This document shows positions 33,898 to 44,500 of a stretch of 64,000 nt of DNA, one piece after another; positions within the stretch are counted from its first letter, which is position 1; every line of letters begins with the position of its first letter. The notes under the pieces were generated by a model that did no database searches, was not told where the DNA came from, and saw only the letters and a program-made list of their open reading frames with translations. The position numbers and the translations under genes were made by a program. Source of the stretch: Kitasatospora sp. MAP12-44 (GTDB lineage Bacteria; Actinomycetota; Actinomycetes; Streptomycetales; Streptomycetaceae); assembly GCF_029892095.1 (NCBI RefSeq), contig NZ_JARZAE010000004.1, forward strand, positions 1,054,001 to 1,118,000, written 5' to 3'.

Positions 33898-35560
33898 CTA
33901 TGAGCCCGTGATGACCGGCCGCGTCGCCTCCTCGTACCAGGTCTCGATGGCGGCGAGCACCTCCTTGCCGGCCTTCCACGGGAGGGGCTGCCCACTCATG
34001 TACTTCTTGAAGTCCATGGAGAAGGTGTTGGTCGACTTGCCCTTGTAGGTGGCGGCAAATTCATTGAGCAGCTTCACCACTCGGGCATTGAGTTCCCTGT
34101 TGATGGTTTCGACGGCCCTGGCGGGGGCGGCAGCCTTGGCTGCGGCAGCCTCCCTGGCCGCCTTGGCAGCCTTGGCCGCCTCGGCCTTGACGGCGGCCTC
34201 GGCCTTGAGACTCTCCGGCGTGTCGGGCCCGAGTCCGAACTTCCGGTCCCGGTAGACGACCTTCTGATGGCTCTTGCTCGGAATCGAGACGGCCAAGTCG
34301 TTCATCTCGGTCCAGCCGTAGTCAATGGACACGCCTCCCCGCTCGCTTTTGGAAACCGTCCCAACGGACTTACCAGTGAAGTAGCTCACGTAAATCCGAA
34401 TATTGGTGTACTCCCGCGCGAACTCCCCCACGACATGCTTGCAGCTGTCACACGTCCCGCGGTTGGACATGAGCCCCAGCGCGCCGGACACGGGGCTGCC
34501 CGCCCGGTACTTCTGGCTGTCCATGAACCCACGCAACCTGTGGACGAGATGCGGCTCGGCGTCATTCACCTGGTAGCTCTTGCCGTCAACCTTCCAGACG
34601 GCCGCGTCCTTGTACGCCCTGCCCTCCGCATACCTCCTGCCCTCCGGGATGTACCTCTCATCCGAGGCATCATTTTTGTCCCCGTTGTTATGACGGCCGG
34701 ATTTCCACTCCTTCCCGTCGTCCAGCTTCAGAAAGGCAGCAGCATAGGTCTTCGTCGGATCCGTGCCCCCCGCAACGATGGGGACCAACGAATTCAACAT
34801 GACCTCGACCTCGGGTGGCCCTTCCTTGACCGGCTCCTCCTTGGCTTGCTCGACCTTGACCGGCTCGACCTTGGCCGGCTCCTGCTCCTTGGGGAGCGGT
34901 TCGGAGGTGGCAGGCGTGGTCGACGTGATTTCCTCGCCTGCCTTGCGCGTCCGATTCTTGTTCGCGCCGAAGACCGGGGCTTCCGACCCCAGCAGCTCGC
35001 GGTCGATCCGGCCGGGCAGCGAGTTGCCGTTGCGGTCCGTGGTCGCCGCCCAGACCCGGGTGTCCTCGGTGAGGTCGCGCGGGAGTTCACCCAGGCCGAG
35101 TTCGGCGACCTCGTGGGTGCTCGCGTCGGCCCAGCGCAGGATGCCGTCCTCGCCGTGGATCAGGGCCAGCACGTGGCCCTCTTCGCCCGGGCGGGCGAGC
35201 AGGACGGTGGCGAAGGTGCCAGGGCCGGACTCGCGCACCCGGTCGACCAGTTCCTCGATGGCCTGCCGGCCCTCACCGTGGGCGAGCGGCAGGCCGTGGC
35301 TCTTGAGCAGGGTCCACGCGGCGCGCTCCTCCGCGACGGCCCGCAGCGGACGGGCGGACACGCGCGTCGTGCCGTAGTGGGTCGAGCGCAGGGCCTCGGT
35401 GGCTTCCAGGCAGTGGTGCAGGCTGCCGCCGTCCGCACTCTCGGTGTACGGGTTGATCCGCTCCAGCAGTTCGCTGGTGACGAGGTGGAACTTCGTCGTA
35501 CCGAGTGTCGCGATGTGCGCGTCCAGAGCCGGCTGGTGCTCGGGCGCGGGCTTCAGACCG
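33898..35560 (-). other. C-terminal toxin tip of the giant protein: Tox-PL then deaminase-like domain
   Basis: Papain-like Tox-PL part: INPYTESADG, LHHCLEATEAL (Cys), EEGHVLALIH (His) and RWADAST (Asp), in the right order. A Pro/Glu/Lys linker follows. The deaminase-like part has YAAAFLKL, NDAEPHLVHRL and GTCDSCKHVVGEF followed by NIRIYVSYF, the (H/C/D)xE and CxxC zinc-site layout of toxin deaminases. The first zinc ligand would be Asp rather than His. Beyond it lie an Ala-rich helix and an about 80-residue tail of unknown role. Confidence 0.65.
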
Positions 35561-38500
35561 CGGTCGGCCAGCACCCCATCGGTCCGCTCGTAGGCGGGAG
35601 TGCGCTGCCGCTTGGTCGGCCTGCCCGACAGGATGTCCACGATCTTGTCGGACTCGGACCTGGACTCGGACCTGTACTCGGGTTCGGGTTCGGGTTCGGC
35701 CTGGTACGGGCGCGTCGGGCCCGTCGGGCTCAAGCCCATCTCGACATCGCCGTCCGCGTCCAACGTCGGCTCAGGCTCCGGGGAGTCGACGTCCATCATG
35801 TCGTCGCCGCCGTCCTTCGCCGGTTCGGGTGTGGGGACGTAGTCGACGATCACGCCGCCCTCGACCGTGACGTCCATCCGCAGCCCGGCGAACTCGCCAC
35901 TCACGACGACCGGGCCCGGACCACTGACCACGGTCCCGGCGGCGACGGCCTGCTGGACGACCTCGACCGCGGCGAACTGCAACTCCTCCGGCCTCCAGTG
36001 CGCCGGGAAGCCGGCCGTGGAGCTGGTGCGCGGTGCGCTCGGGTCGAGCAGCGCGGCCACGCGCGCCCTCTGGTCCGCCATCCCGGTGGTCACCGGCTCC
36101 GCGGAGGCACCGGAGGCCGTGGGGTCGGGCTCGCGCAGCGTCGTCGGCCCGTCCAACGGGTGGGCGGCGTCCAGGGCGTGGCGCAGCGCGGTCGCTGCCG
36201 TCGCGGACGAGTCGCCGGTCGTGGGCAGCCAGGCTCCCCGGCCGGCCGGCTCGGGCAACCGCCCGGCGAGCAGCGCGAGATCGCCTGCGACGGGGTGCAC
36301 ACCGAGGACGCGGTTGAGCAGGGCGGCCTGGAGCTCCACGTCGGACGGTGCCACCGGCGGGACATCGAGCGACTGGTGCGCCTGCGCGGCGGTGGGCACC
36401 ACGGCGACCGCCACCCGCACCAGCGGCTGTCCGTCCACCCGTGCCAGGGAGTTGTAGTACTGGTCGACGGTGTCCTGCATCCGTCGGGCCACGGCGTCGA
36501 CCATGTGCGGAAGGGTGCCGGGCGCCGCGGGCAGGTGCACCCGCGCCGTCAGGACGATCCCCCGGTCCCCACTCGGGAAGAGCACGTGCTCGGCGGCCAG
36601 CGTGATGCCGCGCGCCGGGTCGACGGCCAGCTCCACGCTCGCCGTCCGACCGACCGGCTGCTGCGCCGCCCGGGTCGGCCAGCTCGCGTGCGGCGGCTCG
36701 GGCTGGGCGAGGGTGGGCCGGTAGACCGCGTGCTGGCCGTCGCGGACCAGGCCCTCGATCCGCACGCCCCCGCTCTCGCCCACCCAGCGGTGGTTGTCCG
36801 GGTCCGCCGAGCTGATCGTCCCCCGGGCCACCGCCGAGGCGTGCGCATCCGCCACCCGGTGCAGCACCTCGTCCGAGCTCCACGCCTGCGGGAACATCGT
36901 GTGGTCGGTGCCGTCCTCGTGCAGGCGCCAGCGGCTCGGGAGGACGCGCATCGGGTCGTCGGGCCGCAACTGCGGTTCCAGGAAGTGCACGGTGGCCCGG
37001 TAGGTGCCGTTGGCGTGCGGCTGGCCCTGCGGCTGGATCCGCAGCCCGTGGAAGTGCTCGATCCGCTGGCTGGGTGCGTGGTAGACGCCGGTGCGGGTGC
37101 GGCGGTCGCCGTAGCGGGCGACGTCCTCCACCCGGCGGCCGAACTGCGGCCGGCCGGCGAGCGCGCGGGTGTCCCTCGGCAGGTAGCGCGGGGCCGGCAA
37201 CTCCGCGCCGGACGCGTCGAGTTGGTTGTCAGCGGGGCGGAAGCCGGTGAACCGGCCGAGCCGCAGCTCGCCCTCGATCCGGACGCCCGCGTACTCGCCG
37301 ACCCAGTGGTGGACGCCCACCTGACCGGGAGCCGGCACCACCGCGCCCTGGCGCAGGGCGTGTTGGTACGCCTGCTCGGCGGCGTAGACGGCGTCGTCCG
37401 CCGACCAGTGCTCGGGGAACATCATCCGGCCGGGCCGAGCGGGCTCGGCGGGCGGCTGAGCAGGGCGGCCGGGCTGGCGGCTGGGCTGGTGGATGGGCTG
37501 GTGGATGGCCAGGTCCAGCGCCTCCTGGCTCCGCGGTGCGCGCGGGGGCGGCGGCACCGGCCGGCTGGTGCCGGGCGCGCCGTCGTCGGCCCGGTAGGTG
37601 CCGTTCGCGTGGACCGTGCCGATCAGGCGCGGGCGCGGCCGGTCGGCCAGCCGGGTCGGCGGCAGGTGGCCGCCGGCGCCGTCATCGCGACGCTCGGCAC
37701 CGTAGAGCACCTCGCGCCGGGTCTCCAGCGAGAAGTGCGCGCGGGACGGGAGCCGATCCCGGCGGGACATCAGGTCGTCGGCGGTGGTGAACACCGTGCC
37801 GCCCTCGGACCTGCGGGTGGCGCTGCCCAGAGCGGCGTCGACGCTCGCCCCGAGCTGGCGCAGCTGGCGCGGCGGGATCCACTGCCGCCCGATCCAGTCC
37901 CGGTACGCCGGCGCGGCGTTCTCGTCCATCGACGGGCGCCCCCGGGTGTCCTCGGTGAACGCACCCATCAGGCCGCCGTCGTCATAGACCACCCGTCCCC
38001 GGAACTCGGCCTCCCGGTACTCGTCGTGGAAGCCGAGCAGGTGCCCCATCTCGTGGGCCAGCACGACCTCGCTCAGATCAAGCCCCCAGTGCACGGACTC
38101 GGGGCGGGGGACGGTGGCCTGAAGGCTGACCTCGTGGTGGGTGATCGCGCCACCCGCGACGGGGGCCGCCACCGGCGCGCCGGGTTCGACGAACTCCACC
38201 TCCACCCGGAGCAGATCGCCGTTGGGAAGCCGGGCGCCGGTGTTGTAGTAGGTGTCCAGCCCGCGCTGGGCCCGCTGCTGGAGCGCGGCGGTCTCCTGCG
38301 TCCTGGCAGCGGTGATCTGGTCCGCCGTCAGCGGGCTCCCCGAGGCGTCGTTCTGGACGAGGCGGATCCGCAGCACCAGCCGGGTCTCGGTCTCACCGTC
38401 CGGCCGCTCGAAGCGCTGCACGTCGAACATCCGCCGGAAGAACGGGGCCCGGTTGGCCCCCGCTGCGCGGGTCGCGTCCGTGACCGGCGCGACGTGGACG

Positions 38501-41500
38501 CGCTCGGAGAGCGGCCGGACGGGACCGGCCGTCTGCGCGGGCGCGGCGGACGGTGCGGTGGACGGCGCTGCGGGCGCAGCACGGGTGGGCGGGGGCGCGT
38601 AGGCGGGTTGGGTCGGTGCGTGGGCCGCGTCCTGCTGGTGGTCGTAGCGGGGGCGGCTCGACCGGTCCTGATCGTCCGCCATCTCCTCGTCGGAGTCCTC
38701 GCGCCCGCGCTTCTCCATGGCCGATTCGGGGGACGGCTGCTCCCGGTCGAGGAGGTCGTAGTGGTTGCGGTGGTACCGCACACGGACCTCCGCCAGACCG
38801 TTCAGGTCACCGGACGCCAGCCGGTCGAGCGGCAGGAAGTGCTGGGACGCCACCCCCGGCCGGTCAGGCTGCTCGACGACAAGGCTGATGCCCAAGGCCG
38901 AGGCCATGATCGGCATCACCAGGTCACCGGAGTCGGCGGCCCACTCACCGGGCGTCCGGATCGTCCTGGCCAGCTCCTGGAACGCGGCATCCGCCCTTCC
39001 CACGGGAACCGTCGGCGCCAGCCACTGCGTGACCTCCACGCGGCGCGCCTCCATCCAATCGGCCACATGGGCACGGAGCTCGGCGGCACGGGCCGGCGAG
39101 GGCACAGTGCCATCCCGCGACAGCAGAACGGAGTTGTAGAGGCAGTCACCGTCCGCCGCGATGAAAGGCATCACCTGACGCTGCCCACGGCCCGGCAGGT
39201 CGACGACCACCGGCCCTCCCCGCATCGTGGCGGCGAGCCGTGCCGCCACGTCACCGGCCGCCCAGACCTCGCTCTCCCCGACCACACCCTCCGCCACCCG
39301 GCGGCGCCAACTCGTGCCCGCTCCGAGCAGGTCGAGCAGGACCGGCAGCTGAACCCCCGCCCGCGACACCTCCTCGGTGACCTGGTCGAGATTCGCCAGC
39401 GACCAGCTCAGCAACTCCTGACGCACCGCCCTCATCTCCAGACGGCGCGCCCGCGTCTCGCTGAGCGCGGCCCGGTACTCCAGGCCACGCGCGTCCGCCT
39501 CCTGACCCGCCGCGCGAAGCCCGGCCGCCCCGGCGCGACCCGCCTCGGCGTTCTGGTAGAGCGCCCCGGCATCCGCATACAACGCGGCGGTGTCATGCTC
39601 CATCGCCCTGCGCTCAAGGTCGAGACCCTTCCTCCTGGCCTTGTCCGCCTCGGCGTGCTCCTTCTTCGCCTGCTTCTCCAGCGCTTCTGCCTGGATCTTC
39701 TCCGGCGACTTCTCCTTGCCCTTGCCCTTCGGCTCGGCAGCGACCTTGGCGAGCAGGGGCTCCGCTTCGTCGCGCAGCCGGAGCGCCGACTCGTTGCGCC
39801 GCTGATACTCCGCACGGGGTCCCTGGCCGGACTCGAACCTGAGTGCCGCACGCCTCCTGCGGTTCTCCTGAGCGAGCTCCCGGAACTGCGCACGGCGCTC
39901 CTGCGGAGTACCACCCGACACGGCTTCGTTGGGGAAGGTCCCCTCCCGGCGCACGCGCTCCAGCAGGACACGGTAGAAGTCGTGGAGCCCGTACGAGCGC
40001 TCCGGGCCGGACACGGTACCGCCCAGTCGCTGAACGGCGGACCGCTGCTGCTCCCGGACCTCCTCGGCCAGGCGCGGCGGCTGAAAGAGCAGGTACTCGA
40101 AACTGCGGCCCAGCTCGATCCTCGGCACGGACCGGGTCAATCCCTGCCCGACCAACGCCCGCTGCTCGGGCGGAACGCCGGCCGTGACGTCGCTGAACTC
40201 CCCGCCCAGCCGAGCCGAGATACCGGCCGCGAGCTGCTGGTGCGGGCGGCCGCCGATCCCGTCCGCCAACTCCCGCGGCAGGGCGTTCGCGGCATCCTGG
40301 GTGTGGCCGAGCCGGCGGTTCTCGGTCTGCTGGTAGTCCCAGAAGTCCCCGGGGTAGTAGGTCTCGCGGTAATCGGTGGTCCTGGTACCGCGCAGGGCCC
40401 CCCTGGAGTTGTTCCCCTCGTCGGCGCTGAAGAGACGGTTCTTCACGGTCGTCAACGCACGGTGGTCCTGCAGCAGGCTCGTCCGTCCCCCCTCGTCCTG
40501 GCGGATCAGATCGACTCCGAGGCGGGAGAGGTCGGTGAGCACCACCGCGTCCCGGTAGTCCACCAAGAAGGCTTGACCGCGGTGCCGCATCCGGTTGTTC
40601 TCCGTCTCCGTCCGTACGTGCTCGACGAGTTCGTCCCGTCCACGGGTCAGTGCCAGGTCTTCGTCGTGCCACTCCCGGTCCGTGAGGACCTCCACGTGCT
40701 CCGGCAGGGCCAACAGGTCGGACTCGTAGGACTGGCCCGACTCCCACGCGTTGAGACGGTTCAGCGAGCGGCCGAGCCCTTCGTACTCGGCCTGGCCCAG
40801 GCCGAACCTGAGCGCGGCCGTGCCGTTCTCCTTGTCCTTGTACTTGTAGTCCGGGTCGTCGTACGACAGCAGGACGGCAGCACCATCGACGATCAGGTTG
40901 GGCTCAGGGGCATACGGCAGCTGCGGATGCTGACGGGCCTGGCCCACCCGCGCGAGCATGTCGTCCTCCACCAACCGCTGCAGGTGGTCGATGAACCTCT
41001 GCGCCCTTGCCGGATCGTCCAGTTCCGCCAGCAGAGCCGTCTCGGACGGCAGGAGGCGCGCCCTGATGTCCCGGATCAGCAGCGCACGCTCCTCGACGTC
41101 CTCCCGGCCGGGCACCCGGTAGCCACCCGCCATCATCAACGGCCGTATGACCACGCCCTGCGGGTCGTCCGGACGGGGGTCGAGCTGCCGCTCGAAGTAC
41201 TCGAAGATGTGCAGGTCGCCCGGGACGCGCCGACTGCCCGCGTCGTAGTCCTGGATGGCGACATACGGGTGGTAGTCGGCGGACAGGCCGGCGATCGCCT
41301 CCCGGTTCACATCGTGCCGCAGGATCTCGTTGCGCATGGTCCCGAAGGGGAAGTCCCCGGTGAAGGGGGTCTGCGCGACCAGCTCCACCCGGGGCCAGTG
41401 AGCGGGTCGGTTGCTGTCCAGCTGAGCCTGGGCCTGAGCTATCGACGCCGTGATCTGCGCCGTGGCAGCGGCCTCGAGTGCCTTCTTCACCGCAGCTGTC

Positions 41501-44500
41501 AGCCTCACCTTCTTGCCGTCGGCGCCCTCCGGCACGTCGTACTTGGCGTTGAGGCCGACCACGATGACGATCCGCTCCCGCCAGCTCGGGGGAAGCCCCT
41601 CGATCAGGCTCTCCACAACGGCGGGGAACTGGTCCAGCTGGGTGTGCGGGGCCATCGTGTGGATCACGAAAGCCAGCGGGCGAGGGGTCTCGTTGCTCCG
41701 CTCGACGTAGTCGACGTAGTCCCGCTCCCCCAGGCGCGGCGCCAACGGCTGCGGGAGGTCGAGCCCGCCCATGAGAGTGGTCAGGCCAGTTGTGAGCGGC
41801 GCGGGCCTGTAGCCCGCCGGGCCCGTGTTCCGGTTCGGATTCAGCGGCGCCTGAGCGCCAGGGTGGGTCAGCGGCTCATCCGGCGGCAGGACATCGACGC
41901 CCGCATCCGGGTGCTCCGGCGCCGTCAACGGATGGTCGCGCAGCAGCGTGCCGTCATCGCTGACCCGCTCGATCACCTCAAGCTGCTGATCGGTCAACAC
42001 GAGGGAAGGCAACTGCTCGACGCTCGCCATCAAGCCATCGGACGCCTGCCCGACTCCCCCCTCCGACCTTGACGCCCACGGGTACTCGTCGTGCAGGCCC
42101 GCATAGTGCAGCAGTTCGTGCAGCAACTCCGCGTCACTGTGCTCCACATCGAAGTGGAACTGGTCGGCCCGCTTCGGTGCGGCGGTACGACCGCCGCCGT
42201 CCGGGCCGGTGAGCTCGATCGCCCGAGCGTGACCGGGAGCCGGCGTGAACCCCGCCTCGAAATGCACCTGGTCACCCGAGCGCGGCAGAAGCAGCCCGGC
42301 GTTCAAGTGCTCGTCGAGCAACGAGCTCACCCGCTCCTGGAACTCGCCCAGCCGCTCGGGCGACATCCCGTCACCCAGCCGCACCGGCAGCTCGAAGGAG
42401 ATCAGACGCACCCAGCGACCGTCATCCGCCTGGATCCGACGGACCGTGTTGCTGACCACCACACTGCGCCCGGCCAGCAGCCCGGGCTGCCAGGCAGACG
42501 CCTCGGACGACGGCCGGAAGCCGCTCTCGGTATCGCGCCGCGCTCCCAGTGCGCCGGCGCGGCGGGACTGCCATTGGTCCGGAGTGATGGGGGGCAGGGT
42601 GGGCTGCTCCTGATCCGCGACGTCGGTGGTGTCGGTGGTGTCGGTGGTGTCGGTGGTGTCGGTGGTGTTGGTGGTGTTGGTGGTGTCGGTGGTGTCGGTG
42701 GTGTCGGTGGTGTCGGTGGTGTCGGTGGTGTCGGTGGTGTCGGTGGTGTCGGTGGTGTCGGTGGTCTGGGTGACCTCGACGACCTCGGTGGTGTCGGGCG
42801 TCCGCTCGGCCAGCAGTGCCTCCAGGTCACCGGTGCCGGGGATCGCGGTCGCATCGAGGTCAACGGTGTTCCGGTCCGTGTCCGTGTCCGTGTCCGCGCC
42901 GGTCGTGCGCTCCGCGTCCGCGTGCTCGTGGGATCGCGGATCCGCCATCAACTGCTGCTGATCCGAACCGGGTTCACGCCGGATTCGAGGGCTCGGCAGG
43001 GGATCGGGGTCGGGGCCACGGTCGGCACGGTCGGCACGGGGGATCGGCTGGACCGCGGGCTCCGGCAGCCGGGGCGCCGGGGTCTCGTCTACGGGTACCG
43101 GCAGGTCGAGCAGCTCGTCGGCGTTCTCCGGGACCCGGTTCCCGGCGTCGTCCGGCAGCAGGTCGGGGGTGGACAGCGCGTTCTCGGTGATCCGGTTCAG
43201 ACGCTCGGCGTCCTCCGGGCGCGCCAGCGGCTGGCCCCACTCCTCGCGCAGCTCACTCGTCCGCTCGTCCAGCGTCTGGCGCGCGGTCAGGCGCTGCCGC
43301 ACCTGCTCGATCCGGCCGTTGGTCTCGGCGATGGCTCCCCAGTCGTCGCCTGCCAGGTGCTCGGCGAGCTTCTCGTGCAGCGCGTCAAGCTCCTGTCGGT
43401 CGGCCCGCAGCTGCTCCTGCCGGTCCGCCTCCCGCTGCTGCTCGTGTGCGGCGAGCAGGTCGTGGGCGCGCCGGCTCTCGGCGGGTGTGGTGGCGTCGAG
43501 GGCGGCGCGGCGCAGCTCGGTGGCCCGCGGGTCGTCCGGCCGGTCGGCCAGGGCGTCGAGGCGCCGGCGCAGCTCCGCGTCCCGGTCCGCGCCGGGGTCC
43601 GGGGCATTGGCCGATCCGGGCCCGAGCCGGTCGAGGCGGCGCTGGAGCCGCTGCTGCTCACGGTAGTCGTCCAACTCGTCCAGCACGGCGCGGGATTCCG
43701 CTTCGGTCCGGGCCTGGTCGATGCGCTGGTGCAGTTCGGTGGCGCGCGGGTCGTCGGGCTGGTCGGCCAGGGTGTCGAGGCGCAGGCGCAGCTCCGCGTC
43801 CGGGTCCGGGGCGGCCTGCGGGTCGTCGTTCTTCAGCCGGTCGAGCTGTCGCTCGAAGGCGCGGAACTCCAGGTGATCGGCCAACTGCTGCTGAAGATAG
43901 GTCTTTTCCTCAGGGTCGTCGGTGCTGAGCAGACGGCGTCGGAGCTCGGCCTCCTCGCTGTCGGGGCCGTCGGTCGAGCTGAGCGCGGCCAGGCGCCTCT
44001 GCAGTTCCTCGTCCGTGACGGGCGGCGTCGCGGGTTCGTTCTTGAGACGGTCGAACTGCCTTTCCAGCTCGCGGAGTTCCTGGTGCTGGGCCAATTCCTG
44101 CCGGAGGGCGGCCTGCTGGTCGGGGTCGTCGCTGGAGAGCAGGCGGCGGCGCAGCACGGCCTCCTCGCTGTCGGGGCCGTCGGTCGAGCTGAGCGCGACC
44201 TGGCGCTCGCGCAGCTCGCCCTCCTCCCGCAGCTTCGCCAACTGCTCGCTCAGCCGGGTCCGTTCGGCGGGGTCGTCGGTGGTGGTGAGGCGTCGGCGCA
44301 GCTCCTCGACCCGCGGGTCGAACGGTCGCGGTGCGTCCTCGCCGGTGAGGGCCCGCGCCGGCAGGTGCTCCTCGACGTAGGCCGTGTACTCCCGCAGGTG
44401 GCTGTCCAACACCTCGGGATCGGCGCCGCGCCGGGCCTGCTCGACCGCGTCCACGCGCTGCTGCCACTGGGAGCGGTCGGCGCCCAGCTCGCCGAGGCGG

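Noticed and set aside
42625..42759. Possible CRISPR array
   Set aside because: The 9-bp units are contiguous with no spacers and translate in frame as Thr-Thr-Asp, so this is a coding minisatellite. No CRISPR array or cas gene is visible in the window.
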